From: Pseudomonas aylmerensis
Lineage (GTDB): Bacteria; Pseudomonadota; Gammaproteobacteria; Pseudomonadales; Pseudomonadaceae
NCBI RefSeq assembly: GCF_001702265.1
Contig: NZ_MAUE01000029.1
Location: 1-64,000, forward strand
Direction: 5' to 3'
DNA length: 64,000 nucleotides
Shown here: one piece after another, positions 17,106 to 27,667 of the stretch
How positions within the stretch are numbered: position 1 is the first letter of the stretch
Layout of the letters: each line of letters begins with the position of its first letter
Translations under genes and position numbers: made by a program
Notes under the pieces: model-generated
Databases searched by the model: none
Told to the model about the DNA's origin: nothing
Seen by the model: only the letters and a program-made list of their open reading frames with translations

Positions 17106-17822
17106 GTGTCGCGCACCACTCGTCTACTGACCTTGTTGCAGGCCCTGCGGGGCAAGAAGCGCCCGGTAACCGCCGCTGTGCTGGCGGCGCAGTTGGAGGT
17201 GTCCGAGCGCACGCTGTATCGCGATATTGCCGAATTGACCGCGCTGGGCGCGCCGATTTTCGGCGAGGCGGGGGTCGGCTACGTGCTGCGCAGTGGGTTG
17301 TTCCTGCCACCGTTGATGCTCAACGCCGAGGAAACCGAGGCCATCGTGCTGGGCCTGCGGTATGTGGACCAGCGTGGCGACGATGTGCTCAGCCGCGCCG
17401 CCGCCAATGCCTTGGCGAAAATCGCCGACGTGCTCGACCCGGCCGCCCAGGAGGCGCTGCGCAACCCCACTTTACTGCCGGGGCCACCCGGATTCGGTTA
17501 CCCGGAGAACCGCGTGCCGCTGGATGTGTTTCGCGAGGCCATCAGGCACCAGGCCAAGCTGCAGATCGATTACGCCGATGCCAGCCAGACCCACAGCGAG
17601 CGCCTGATCTGGCCACTGGCCCTGGGCTTTCTCAATGAGGTGCGGGTGATCGTGGCCTGGTGTGAATTGCGTGGCGCCTATCGGACCTTTCGCACCGACC
17701 GCGTGGCCAGCGCTCGCGAGAGCGGCGGGCGTTATCCGGGGCGACGCAGTGACTGGCTGCGGGCCTGGCGCAAGCTGATGGAGCCGCATGAAAAAGGTCC
17801 GTTCACTCCTGACAAAAACTGA
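17106..17822 (+). CDS. YafY-type HTH/WYL-domain transcriptional regulator
   Basis: 238 residues from GTG 17106, preceded by GGTGGGA. An N-terminal winged helix-turn-helix of DeoR type (about 1-60: TRLLTLLQAL, then LEVSERTLYRDIAEL) is followed by a WYL-like ligand-binding domain (VRVIVAWCELRGAYRTFRTDRV). Such proteins usually regulate the neighbouring divergent gene, here the aldo/keto reductase. An upstream ATG at 17088 is open but has no good ribosome-binding site. Confidence 0.87.
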   Translation: MSRTTRLLTLLQALRGKKRPVTAAVLAAQLEVSERTLYRDIAELTALGAPIFGEAGVGYVLRSGLFLPPLMLNAEETEAIVLGLRYVDQRGDDVLSRAAANALAKIADVLDPAAQEALRNPTLLPGPPGFGYPENRVPLDVFREAIRHQAKLQIDYADASQTHSERLIWPLALGFLNEVRVIVAWCELRGAYRTFRTDRVASARESGGRYPGRRSDWLRAWRKLMEPHEKGPFTPDKN

Positions 17823-17873
17823 CACAACCCTGGCTTAGCATGGCCCTACAACCACTCAAAAAGGAGCTTTGCC

Positions 17874-18209
17874 ATGTCCATGCCTGAATTGGCCCCAGCC
17901 ATCGCGGCCTATATCGCGGCGACCAATTCCCGCGACACCGCAGCCATCACCCAGTGTTTTGCCGACGACGCGAATGTCTTCGACGAAGGCCAGCACCAAG
18001 TCGGCAGCGCTGCCATTGCACGCTGGATGGAGGACACCGGGCGGCGCTACCAGCCGCGGGTCGAAGTGCTCAAGGTGCAGCATCGCACCGGCAAAGTGCT
18101 GGTCAGCAATGTGGTCTCGGGCAATTTCCCCGGCAGCCCGTTGGAGCTGCGCTACACCTTTCGCCTGAATGAGCAGGGCAAGATTTCGCGGCTGGATATC
18201 TCGCTGTAA
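17874..18209 (+). CDS. NTF2/SnoaL-like small protein
   Basis: 111 residues. The compact alpha+beta pattern (IAAYIAATNSRDTAAITQCFADDANVFD, then the terminal strand LELRYTFRLNEQGKISRLDI) is typical of NTF2-like proteins, a fold used for small-molecule binding or isomerase/hydratase chemistry. No catalytic residues can be assigned. A strong ribosome-binding site, AAGGAG, precedes the start. It lies 51 bases after the WYL regulator and may be co-transcribed. Confidence 0.8.
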   Translation: MSMPELAPAIAAYIAATNSRDTAAITQCFADDANVFDEGQHQVGSAAIARWMEDTGRRYQPRVEVLKVQHRTGKVLVSNVVSGNFPGSPLELRYTFRLNEQGKISRLDISL

Positions 18210-18224
18210 GTCATACTGGCGGGC

Positions 18225-19328
18225 ATGACTTTCGACTCGCCGCTGACTGCCTACCAACACGCCATCACCCAGCAGGGTTTCGTCGTCGACGCTGCCCAGC
18301 GCCGCGCGGTGGACGCCCTGCAAGCCTGCCATACCGCGTTGCATCAAGGCCGCGCGCCGATCCAGGGGGTTTACCTGTGGGGGCCGGTGGGCCGTGGCAA
18401 GACCTGGTTGATGGACCAGTTCTACCAAACCTTGCGGGTGCCGGCGCGGCGTCAGCACTTTCATCATTTCATGGGCTGGGTGCACCAGCGCCTGTTCCAG
18501 CTCACCGGCACCCACGATCCGCTGCAGGCGCTGGCACGCGAACTGAGCCGGGACGTGCGGGTGTTGTGCTTCGACGAGTTGTTCGTCAATGACATCGGTG
18601 ATGCCATCATTCTCGGCCGCCTGTTCCAGGTGATGTTCGAGGAGGGCGTGGTGATGGTCTGCACCTCCAACCAGCCGCCCGACCAGTTGTACGCCGACGG
18701 CTTCAACCGGGACCGATTCCTGCCGGGTATCGCGGCACTCAAGCAGCACCTGCAGGTGGTCGCGGTGGAGGGCGCCGAGGATCATCGCCTGCACCCAGGG
18801 GTTGGCCTGCAGCGCTACTGGGTGAATCAGCCCGATGCATTGGCCGGCGTATTCAACCAACTGGCCGCAGGGCAGGCGGTGCACAGCGGGCCAGTGTCTG
18901 TCGGCCACCGCAGCATCGCGACGGTGCAGTTCAGTGACCGTGTGCTCTGGTGTCGCTATGCCGACCTGTGCGAGCAGCCCCTGGCGGCGATGGACTTCAT
19001 GCTGCTCTGCGATCGCTTCAAAGTGATTTTGCTGGGCGAGGTGCCCAGCCTGAGCGCGCAGACGCGTCCGGGGCGCATTGCCCGTGGCACCGAAGATGGC
19101 GCCGAGCGCGTGGTCGCCGGTGATCGTGAGTTGCCGCAGTTGTCGGTGCACGATGACAGCGTGCGCCGCTTCATCGCCTTGGTCGACGAGTGTTACGACC
19201 GCAAGGTGCCGTTGTTCATTGAGGCCCGAGTGCCGCTGGAAAGCCTGTACACCGAAGGCTACCTGGCGTTTCCCTTCCGCCGTACCCTGAGCCGGTTGCA
19301 GGAAATGCAGCTGCAGCGCTTTGGCTAA
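18225..19328 (+). CDS. zapE: ZapE/AFG1-family ATPase
   Basis: 367 residues. P-loop ATPase with Walker A GPVGRGKTW (about 51-59) and Walker B VLCFDELFV, followed by the family motif TSNQPPDQLY. ZapE acts at the late division ring, and AFG1-type relatives assist membrane-protein turnover. Pseudomonads usually have a zapE near rpsI, so this copy, beside an NTF2-like gene, may be a second paralogue. The function is therefore less certain than the family. Starts 15 bases after the previous gene. Confidence 0.85.
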   Translation: MTFDSPLTAYQHAITQQGFVVDAAQRRAVDALQACHTALHQGRAPIQGVYLWGPVGRGKTWLMDQFYQTLRVPARRQHFHHFMGWVHQRLFQLTGTHDPLQALARELSRDVRVLCFDELFVNDIGDAIILGRLFQVMFEEGVVMVCTSNQPPDQLYADGFNRDRFLPGIAALKQHLQVVAVEGAEDHRLHPGVGLQRYWVNQPDALAGVFNQLAAGQAVHSGPVSVGHRSIATVQFSDRVLWCRYADLCEQPLAAMDFMLLCDRFKVILLGEVPSLSAQTRPGRIARGTEDGAERVVAGDRELPQLSVHDDSVRRFIALVDECYDRKVPLFIEARVPLESLYTEGYLAFPFRRTLSRLQEMQLQRFG

Positions 19329-19501
19329 CGCCTGTACGAAAATCTCGCGCAACTGACGGATTGGGCTTTTTTAACCGCAGACTCTTCGCACTTTCAGGCG
19401 CAGATTTGTAGTTAATCTCCTTCATCTGGAGCCGACGCCACGCTTACAATCGTGACCTCCAAAGGGAGACGATTCCCTTGTAGTCGCGATCGAGGAAGGC
19501 A

Positions 19502-19993
19502 ATGGAAACCCCGGATATCCTGGTGCTGCAAGCCAGCTACACCAACCCCGTGCACGCCGACGCCATTGGCCGTGTGCTCAACCATTACGCCGAAGACCCG
19601 ATGGGCGGCGGCCATAGCCTGTCCGCCGACCTGTTGGAGCAGCTGCCGGCTGAACTGGCCAAGCGTCCGCATGCGTTCAGTGTGCTGGCGTTTGTCGGCG
19701 GTGAGCCCGCGGGCCTGGTGAATTGCTTTGAAGGGTTTTCCACGTTCGCCTGCCGCCCGCTGGTCAACGTCCACGATGTGGCGGTGATGAGCGCGTTTCG
19801 TGGCCTGGGGCTGAGTCAGAAAATGCTGCAGAAGGTCGAGGAAATTGCTCGTCAGCGGGGCTGCTGCAAGATCACCCTGGAGGTGCTTGAGGGCAATGCA
19901 GTAGCTCAGTCGGCGTACCGTAAGTTTGGCTTTGATGATTCGAAATTTGATCCGGCGTATGGCCGTATGTTGTTCTGGAGCAAGGCGCTGTAA
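19502..19993 (+). CDS. GNAT-family N-acetyltransferase
   Basis: 163 residues. The acetyl-CoA-binding loop of GNAT enzymes is visible as VHDVAVMSAFRGLGLSQKML (R/Q-x-x-G-x-G/A), followed by the C-terminal ALEVLEGNAVAQSAYRKFGF-like motif. The acceptor substrate is unknown. Cytoplasmic. GGAAGGCA sits just upstream of the ATG. The 173 bases before it show no other gene. Confidence 0.88.
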   Translation: METPDILVLQASYTNPVHADAIGRVLNHYAEDPMGGGHSLSADLLEQLPAELAKRPHAFSVLAFVGGEPAGLVNCFEGFSTFACRPLVNVHDVAVMSAFRGLGLSQKMLQKVEEIARQRGCCKITLEVLEGNAVAQSAYRKFGFDDSKFDPAYGRMLFWSKAL

Positions 19994-20005
19994 TAACCAA
20001 CAGGC

Positions 20006-20032
20006 AAAAAAAAGGCGCCATTAAATGGCGCC
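20006..20032 (-). terminator. Intrinsic terminator for the small secreted-protein gene
   Basis: On the minus strand, GGCGCCATTTAATGGCGCC is followed by eight T residues, about 50 bases after the stop of the 20083-20304 gene. There is no T-tract on the plus side, so it serves mainly the minus strand. Confidence 0.85.
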
Positions 20033-20082
20033 AAGTTAGCCTTGGTCACAGGAGCGGAATGACAAAGGAGAGTGCGGTTGAA

Positions 20083-20304
20083 TCAGCTGTTCGGTTGTTT
20101 CTCGTCGGTGGATTGTTCTGCCGTTACTTTCTTGAAGTCCTTGCCGTCGGCAGAGGCGGTTTGTTCGGTGGTGCCGTGGGTCTTTTGCTGCATGAAGGTG
20201 AAGTTGTTGTAAAACTCCTTCGAGCGCTCCGAGCCGCCTTCGGCAAAGGCGGCGGCGGAGGTCAGGGTCATCAGGCTGGCAAGCATCAGGGTGGAGAGTT
20301 TCAT
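20083..20304 (-). CDS. Small secreted or periplasmic protein, unknown function
   Basis: 73 residues from ATG 20304 (MKLSTLMLASLMTLTSAAAFA, a clear Sec signal peptide with cleavage after AFA). The mature part is about 52 polar residues (EGGSERSKEFYNNF...). An upstream in-frame ATG at 20334 would spoil the signal peptide. The mature N-terminus reminds me of small metal-induced Pseudomonas proteins such as the PtrA type, but I cannot confirm this. It has its own terminator and lies downstream of the siderophore receptor on the same strand. Confidence 0.7.
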   Translation of the reverse strand: MKLSTLMLASLMTLTSAAAFAEGGSERSKEFYNNFTFMQQKTHGTTEQTASADGKDFKKVTAEQSTDEKQPNS

Positions 20305-20446
20305 GGCAGTGTTCCCGTTAAGAGTGATCGGCATCCGGTCGCTCCTTGATCAGATTCATGGAGCGACTATGCAGCGATCTTATTAAGTGGGAGTTAACGT
20401 GACGCTGATGCAAAGTTAACGATTTCGTTAATGTTGGATTCCACGG

Positions 20447-22681
20447 TTAAAGCCGCCAGTCCAGCGCAAGGGTGACGGCGCGCGGGTCGCCCCAGTAAAC
20501 GCCATTATAAAAGCCGACTCTTTCGTAATATTTTTTATCAAATACGTTGTTGATATTAAGCGACGCCGAAACATGGTCGTCGAATTGATAACGCGACATC
20601 AGGTTGACCACGGTGTAGGCCTGTTGCGTGATTTTCGCCCGGGTGGTGATCAAGTTACCTCGGCCATCGCGCTCGCCCGTTGGCCGGTTGCTGAAATCAT
20701 AAATCTCACTCTGCCAGTTCACGCCGCCGCCCACCGTCAGCTTGCGCCACGCGCCCGGTAGCCGGTAGGCGCTGGACACCTTCAGCAGGTTCAAGGGCTG
20801 GCCGGTGTTGTTGCGCTTGTCCGTGCCGTTCACCGAGTGGGTATAGGTGTAGCCTGCCGTCAGGTTCCAATCGGGCATGACTTCGCCGGCGACTTCCAGC
20901 TCAAAGCCGTTGACCTTGTTGCCTTTGCCGCCCGACTTGTAGAACTCCTCGCCGGTGACCGGGTTCGGCGCGACGGAGTAGTCCCGCTCGGCGACGTTGT
21001 CCTGGGTGCTCCAGAAATAGGCCGCCGCCACGTTCAGGCGCTCTTGCAGCAGGCTGCCCTTGAGGCCGACCTCATAGTTGCTGCCCACCACCGGTTCCAG
21101 GTACTTCTTGTTGGCATCGCGCAGGCCTTGCGGCTTGAAGATATCGGTGTAGCTGGCGTACACGGTGTACACCGGCGTTACGTCGTAGAGCAGCCCGGCG
21201 TAGGGCGTCCACATATCATTGTGGGTCTGGGAGGTCTTGCCGGCTACGGTCAGCTGGTCGTTGGCGTCGTACTCGGGCGTGGCGCTTTTTTGCTGCCAGC
21301 TGCCATAGCGACTGCCCAGTACTGCATGCAGGCGGTCGGTCAGGCTCAGGCGCGTGGCCAGGTAGCCGGCCTTCTGTTCCTTGCTGCCGTGTTCGCCCTT
21401 GAGGTCGGTGACGGTGTCGGGGAACTTGCCGATCCCGCCCATGTATTTCCAGTCATCAATCGTGTTGTAGCCGTCAGGCGTGGTACCCCTGCGCATGAAG
21501 GGCGAGGCATCGCGCTGCGCCGCCTCGCCATAGCCCATCATCAACGCGTGTTCGCGGCCGAGCAGCGCATAGCTGCCGGCCAGGTTGAGGTCGATCGCCT
21601 CCATCTTCGAGGTGCCGCGCATGTGGCTGGCCCACGCCTGCATCCCGCTGCGATCGTCGTTGGGGAAGCCCGCGCCGCCGTAGTACACCTTGCCGTCCGT
21701 GTCGCTCTGGCGATGGGTGTAGGCGGCCTTCACGTGCCAGTCGCCGCCCAGGCGATGGTCGAGCGTGGCGAAGGCGGTCTTGTCGGTCAGCGGCCAGGAG
21801 CTCCAGTGCGCCGCCATGTTGGTCGAGCGCGGCAGCTTGGCCTTGCCGCCCTGGCTGTTCCAGTACGGCACGGTGCCCCATGAGGTGCCTTGGACTTCCT
21901 TGTCCTGGTAGTCGAAGCCTACGGCGAGCACGGTATCGTCCGACAGGTCGCCTTCGAGAATCCCGTAACCGACCGCGCGTTGCAGCGCGTAATGGTCACG
22001 GAACGATTGACTGTCGCGATAGGCCAGCACGCTGCGCCCGCGCAGCTTGCCGTCGAATGCCAGCGGGCCGCCCACATCCACATAGCTGTAGTAGTTGTCA
22101 TGGCTGCCGCCGCTGATCCCGGTTTTCGCCTGCCAGTGGGCGGTAGGGCGTTTGCGCACCATATTGACGGTGGCGGAAGGGTCGCCGGCGCCGGTGGTCA
22201 AGCCTGTGGCGCCGCGCACCACTTCAATGTGGTCGTAGATGATGGTGTCGCCGTCGGTCTTCATGTAGCCGAACGTATTGAGCATCCCGTCGATCTGGAA
22301 ATTGGTGATGCTATAGCCGCGGGAGGTATACGACACTCGGTCGGAGTCATTGTGCTGCACGTTGACCCCGGTGGTCTGGCGCAGTACTTCGGTCAAGGTG
22401 TTGAGGTTGAAGTCGTCCATCTGCTGGCGGGTGATCACCGAGATCGACTGCGGGGTTTCCTTGACGGAGAGGTTCAGGCGGGTGGCGGTGCTCATCGAGC
22501 CGGTGGTGTAGGCGCCGGTGTGCTCGGTGGTGGCGCCCAGGCCTTCAGCGGTGATGCTGGTGGCGCCCAGCTCGAGGGTCTTGTTTGGCTCGGGGTCGGT
22601 CTCAGCCCAGAGGTCCGGGCTCATTGCCACGCTGAACAGGCCGAGCGTGAAGGTCATGGAACGGGTAAAAGGCGCGATCAT
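20447..22681 (-). CDS. TonB-dependent siderophore receptor
   Basis: 744 residues. Signal peptide (cleavage near LWA-ET), a plug domain (KETPQSISVITRQQMDDF, then VEVVRGATGLTTGAGDPSATVNMVRKRP) and a 22-strand outer-membrane barrel ending in a C-terminal aromatic-rich strand (RAVTLALDWRL). It resembles FpvB/FoxA-like hydroxamate or pyoverdine receptors. The N-terminal STN signalling domain is absent, so it should transport without surface signalling. A Fur box lies 90 bases upstream. AAGGAG precedes the start. The exact ligand is unknown. Confidence 0.92.
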   Translation of the reverse strand: MIAPFTRSMTFTLGLFSVAMSPDLWAETDPEPNKTLELGATSITAEGLGATTEHTGAYTTGSMSTATRLNLSVKETPQSISVITRQQMDDFNLNTLTEVLRQTTGVNVQHNDSDRVSYTSRGYSITNFQIDGMLNTFGYMKTDGDTIIYDHIEVVRGATGLTTGAGDPSATVNMVRKRPTAHWQAKTGISGGSHDNYYSYVDVGGPLAFDGKLRGRSVLAYRDSQSFRDHYALQRAVGYGILEGDLSDDTVLAVGFDYQDKEVQGTSWGTVPYWNSQGGKAKLPRSTNMAAHWSSWPLTDKTAFATLDHRLGGDWHVKAAYTHRQSDTDGKVYYGGAGFPNDDRSGMQAWASHMRGTSKMEAIDLNLAGSYALLGREHALMMGYGEAAQRDASPFMRRGTTPDGYNTIDDWKYMGGIGKFPDTVTDLKGEHGSKEQKAGYLATRLSLTDRLHAVLGSRYGSWQQKSATPEYDANDQLTVAGKTSQTHNDMWTPYAGLLYDVTPVYTVYASYTDIFKPQGLRDANKKYLEPVVGSNYEVGLKGSLLQERLNVAAAYFWSTQDNVAERDYSVAPNPVTGEEFYKSGGKGNKVNGFELEVAGEVMPDWNLTAGYTYTHSVNGTDKRNNTGQPLNLLKVSSAYRLPGAWRKLTVGGGVNWQSEIYDFSNRPTGERDGRGNLITTRAKITQQAYTVVNLMSRYQFDDHVSASLNINNVFDKKYYERVGFYNGVYWGDPRAVTLALDWRL

Positions 22682-22770
22682 CGCGGCAGACTCCTTGTCG
22701 TCTTTGCGGCCACCCCGGAAAGGGAAGGCCTTGGCTCAAAGACGAAAGGAGGCGGTGAACTTTAGGCTTA

Positions 22771-22789
22771 AACGAGAATGATTGTTATC
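22771..22789 (-). promoter_or_regulatory. Fur box upstream of the siderophore receptor
   Basis: Read on the minus strand this is GATAACAATCATTCTCGTT, close to the Fur consensus GATAATGATAATCATTATC. It lies 90 bases upstream of the receptor start, and should repress it when iron is sufficient. Confidence 0.8.
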
Positions 22790-22795
22790 TTTCTG

Positions 22796-24553
22796 TTACA
22801 AGCCTGAGGGTTCCTGCAGGACCACATCCGTGGGATTGACCTTTTTCGGCTTGATCAGGCTGAAGTCGATCAGCGGCTTTTGCGGGCGCAGGTACGGGTT
22901 GCCGATCATCAACGGGCGTGGCTTGAAGCTGTCGCTGACCAGGCTTTTGCTGCGGTCCAGTTCCTTGGCGCTCAGACCGGCCAGGTCGGCCCAGGTGTGG
23001 ATCAACTGCGAGCTGCTGTAAGGGCGCTGCAAGTCGCCGGCGAAGCTCCAATCGTGGCTTTCACGCCATTTTGGCGAGGCGTAGGCCATGAACGGAATGG
23101 TGTACATCGGCGCCGTCGGCTTGCCTTCGTTACGCCCCAGGGTGTCGTGGCCAGCCGAATCGAAGACATCTTCGCCGTGGTCCGACAGGTACAGCAAAAA
23201 GCCATTGGGATCGGTCTTGGCGTAGTCCTTGATCAGGCTCGACACCACGAAGTCGTTATACAGCACCGCGTTGTCGTAGCTGTTGTAGGTCGGCAGTTGA
23301 TCGTCGCTGATGCCGGCCGGTACGCCCTGGCGATCGGTGAATTTGTCGAACGTCGGCGGGTAGCGGTACTGGTAGCTCATGTGGGTACCGAGCAAGTGCA
23401 CCACGATGAACTTGCGTTCGGCCGGGTCGGCCAGCGCCTTGGAGAACGGCGCGAGCACGTCGCCGTCATATTGGCGGGCGTTCTGGTTGCGGTTGTTGTT
23501 CAGGTACACCTGCTCGTCGGCCTGTTCGGAAAAGGTCGTGAGCATGGTGTTGCGCTTGGTCATGGTCTGCTGGTTGGTGATCCAGTAGGTCTTGTAGCCG
23601 GCCTGTTTCATCACGCTGACGATCGACGGGGTCTTGAGGTACAGGTCCGGATTTTCCTCGTCGGCAAATGTCAGCACCTGCTGCAGCGCCTCGATGGTGT
23701 AGGGGCGCGGGGTGATGACGTTGTTGAACACCGCCAGTTGATCGCGCAGCTTGTCCAGCTCCGGGGTGGTGTTGCGCGGGTAGCCGTAGAGGCTCATGCG
23801 CTGGCGGTTGGTGGACTCGCCGATCACCAGCACCAGGGTCGAGGGTTGGCCGGCCATGGTGTCCTTGAGGTTGGTCAGTGGCGGGATCTGGCTCGCGCTG
23901 TCGAGCATGCCCTGCATGTTGTCCAGTTGCTCGGTGTAGCGGCGGTAGGCCACGATCATCTGCCACGGCACGGCGGGTTCGATGCGCGATTCGAAGCGGT
24001 CGATGGCGTCGTCCAGGGTGTCGCTGCGGGCGATCTGCTTGACCAGCGGGTAACCGACGATGGCCACCAGGATCGCCGTCGCCGCGAGCAGCGCCTGGCC
24101 GCGCGGCAGGTACACCGGGCGCAGGCGGGTCCAGAGGAAAACCGCCACGGCGGTGTGGGCAATGAACGCCAGCACAATCCACCAGGCGAAATACTGGGTG
24201 GCGTACTCGCCGGCTTCAGAGATGTTCGACTCGAACATGATGAAGATGACGCTTTGGGAAAATTCCTGCTGGTAGATAAAGAAATAGCCCAGGCTGGCCA
24301 TGGAGCAGGCCCACAGCACCACGCCGATGAGGGCAGCAAGCAAGCGAGTGCGGCGCGGGAAAATCAGCAGGGGGGCGAGCCAGATCGCGCTCATGAAAAA
24401 GGCTTGGCGAAAGCCGCTGAAGCCGGAGGTGCCGCTGAGTTGGATCAGCAGTTGGGTAATACCCGAGAAGTACCAGAAAAACACGAAAAGCCAGGCAAGG
24501 CCGGCCCAATCAAAGCCTTTCGCAGACTTAGTGCTGCGTTTGAACATAGCCAT
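22796..24553 (-). CDS. cptA: CptA-like phosphoethanolamine transferase
   Basis: 585 residues from ATG 24553, chosen because GGAG lies 6 bases upstream; the frame is open to 24604. About five N-terminal inner-membrane helices (to about residue 185) are followed by a periplasmic alkaline-phosphatase-type sulfatase domain. The motif VIGESTNRQRMSLYGYPRNT carries the nucleophile threonine, and LSDHGEDVFDSAGHD holds metal ligands. CptA adds phosphoethanolamine to heptose of the LPS core; related enzymes modify lipid A. The ends of cptA and the receptor's Fur box are adjacent, but a separate promoter drives the receptor. Confidence 0.87.
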   Translation of the reverse strand: MAMFKRSTKSAKGFDWAGLAWLFVFFWYFSGITQLLIQLSGTSGFSGFRQAFFMSAIWLAPLLIFPRRTRLLAALIGVVLWACSMASLGYFFIYQQEFSQSVIFIMFESNISEAGEYATQYFAWWIVLAFIAHTAVAVFLWTRLRPVYLPRGQALLAATAILVAIVGYPLVKQIARSDTLDDAIDRFESRIEPAVPWQMIVAYRRYTEQLDNMQGMLDSASQIPPLTNLKDTMAGQPSTLVLVIGESTNRQRMSLYGYPRNTTPELDKLRDQLAVFNNVITPRPYTIEALQQVLTFADEENPDLYLKTPSIVSVMKQAGYKTYWITNQQTMTKRNTMLTTFSEQADEQVYLNNNRNQNARQYDGDVLAPFSKALADPAERKFIVVHLLGTHMSYQYRYPPTFDKFTDRQGVPAGISDDQLPTYNSYDNAVLYNDFVVSSLIKDYAKTDPNGFLLYLSDHGEDVFDSAGHDTLGRNEGKPTAPMYTIPFMAYASPKWRESHDWSFAGDLQRPYSSSQLIHTWADLAGLSAKELDRSKSLVSDSFKPRPLMIGNPYLRPQKPLIDFSLIKPKKVNPTDVVLQEPSGL

Positions 24554-24713
24554 CCAGCGCTCCAACCCGATAATGCTGCAGTCGACGCGCAGGGCTGCGC
24601 GCAACAGAGGCCACCCGGGAATGGGGTGGCCGTTCGGGCGGGAGTATCGGGAGGGGCGTGTGAAAACTTTGTAAGATTTTTGTAGCGGTTATCTTACAAA
24701 GCGATGACCGGGC

Positions 24714-24893
24714 TTAGCAGAGCGCAGGCTGTGCGCCAGCAGGTTGATCCAGCTGAGCTTGAATGATGTGCGCACGCAGGCGCATGACTTCCTGCTGCAG
24801 CAGCTCGCGTTCGTCTTTCAACTGGCGCAGCTCGTCGCGACGGATAGAGACGTAGAGGGTCTGTGGAGGACGGGTCATCTGTGCAGTGCTCAT
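24714..24893 (-). CDS. Small coiled-coil protein, 59 residues
   Basis: A short frame (MSTAQMTRPPQTLYVSIRRD..., ending PALC) with GCGAGGTAAGCA just before the ATG. Residues about 18-48 form a charged heptad-like helix (ELRQLKDERELLQQEVMRLR), probably a coiled coil. I believe close relatives exist in many pseudomonads (possibly the DUF6026 group), but the function is unknown. A longer frame in another register covers the same bases and is judged spurious. No signal peptide. Confidence 0.7.
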   Translation of the reverse strand: MSTAQMTRPPQTLYVSIRRDELRQLKDERELLQQEVMRLRAHIIQAQLDQPAGAQPALC

Positions 24894-25163
24894 TGCTTAC
24901 CTCGCAAATAGCCGGTGTGTCGCGGTGTGCCAGAACGCTTGAGTCGAGGTTCTCGGCAGCAGTCGGGACAATTCTGAATTCTTTTTGCGGGCAATGGAAC
25001 TTTTTTATTTTTGGCGGTCGTGTGACTTTTTGTGTCGTGATGCTGAAGTGATGGCAACTTTTTGTCATGAAACTACACGGATCCGCTCTGGACTAACCCT
25101 CATTAGCCTCATTGCGCTATAAACTATGTCACACATTTATTTAGCAGTTAGGAGCATCAGCAC

Positions 25164-26143
<980 letters not shown>

Positions 26144-26147
<4 letters not shown>

Positions 26148-27667
26148 CCGCCAACGGCAAAAAAACCAAGGCCGAACCCGCTCCACCCACCACCTTGTTT
26201 CTGTTTGGCGCCCATGGCGACCTGGTCAAGCGCCTGCTGATGCCGGCGCTGTACAACCTCAGTCGCGACGGGTTGCTGGGCGACGGCTTGCGCATCGTCG
26301 GCGTTGATCACAACGCCATCAGCGATGCCGACTTCGCCAAGAAGCTCGAGGATTTCATTCGCACCGAGGCCGCCAGCAAGGTCAAGGGCAATGGCGATAA
26401 CGCCCTCGACCCGCAACTGTGGGCGCAACTGGCCAAGGGCATCAGCTACGTCGAGGGGGATTTTCTCGACGACAGCACCTACGCCGACATCGGCAAGAAA
26501 ATTGCCGACAGTGGCACCGGCAATGCGGTGTTCTACCTGGCCACCGCGCCGCGTTTCTTCAGTGACGTGGTGCAGCGCCTGGGCAGTGCCGGGCTGTTGA
26601 CCGAAACCGAAGACAGCTTTCGCCGCGTCGTGATCGAAAAGCCCTTCGGCTCCGACCTCGCCACCGCCGAAGCGCTGAACGCCAGCCTGCTCAAGGTGAT
26701 GAGCGAGAAGCAGATCTATCGCATCGACCATTACCTGGGCAAGGAGACGGTGCAGAACATCTTGATCAGCCGTTTCTCCAACGTGCTGTTCGAAGCGTTC
26801 TGGAACAACCATTACATCGACCACGTGCAGATCACCGCTGCCGAAACCGTCGGCGTCGAGACCCGGGGCAATTTCTTCGAAAAAACCGGGACCCTGCGCG
26901 ACATGGTGCCCAATCACTTGTTCCAGCTGCTGGCGATGGTCGCCATGGAACCGCCGGCGGCGTTTGGTGCCGATGCGGTGCGCGGTGAGAAGGCCAAGGT
27001 GATCGGCGCGGTACGCCCCTGGTCGCTCGAGGAAGCCCGGGCCAACTCGGTGCGCGGCCAGTACACCGCCGGCGAGATCGGCGGCAAGTCGCTGCCCGGC
27101 TATCGCGAAGAGGCCAACGTTGCCCCCGACAGCAGCACCGAGACTTTCGTCGCCCTCAAGGTGATGATCGACAACTGGCGCTGGGTCGGCGTGCCGTTCT
27201 ACCTGCGCACTGGCAAGCGCATGAGCGTGCGCGATACTGAAATCGTGATCTGCTTCAAGCCGGCGCCGTATGCGCAGTTCCGTGACACCGAGGTCGATGA
27301 GCTCAAGCCCACCTACCTGAAGATCCAGATCCAGCCCAATGAAGGCATGTGGTTCGACCTGTTGGCGAAAAAGCCTGGGCCGGCCCTGGACATGGCCAAC
27401 ATCCAGCTGGGTTTTGCCTACAAGGACTTCTTCGAGATGCAACCGTCGACAGGCTACGAAACCCTGATCTACGACTGCATGACCGGTGACCAGACCTTGT
27501 TCCAGCGTGCCGACAACATCGAGAACGGCTGGCGTGCGGTGCAGCCTTTCCTCGATGCGTGGAAGGAAGATGACGGGATCCAGACCTACAAGGCAGGCGA
27601 AGACGGCCCGGCAGCCGCCGATGCGTTGCTGGCCCGTGATGGCCACGCCTGGCACAGCCTCGGATGA
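26144..27667 (+). CDS. zwf: Glucose-6-phosphate 1-dehydrogenase
   Basis: 507 residues. It oxidises glucose 6-phosphate to 6-phosphogluconolactone and makes NAD(P)H. The N-terminal nucleotide site is LFGAHGDLVKRLL, and the active-site motif RIDHYLGKE is clear. No hexR, pgl or eda lies beside it, unlike the Entner-Doudoroff cluster usual in Pseudomonas. This is therefore probably a second zwf, paired with gnd for an oxidative pentose-phosphate route. Both ends overlap neighbours by 4 bases. Confidence 0.96.

Noticed and set aside
22880..24685. 601-residue plus-strand frame across cptA
   Set aside because: Antisense shadow; the minus-strand cptA has membrane helices and catalytic motifs.
24694..25068. 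124-residue minus-strand frame
   Set aside because: Disordered Ser/Arg/Ala-rich composition; the 59-residue frame over the same bases is the better gene.
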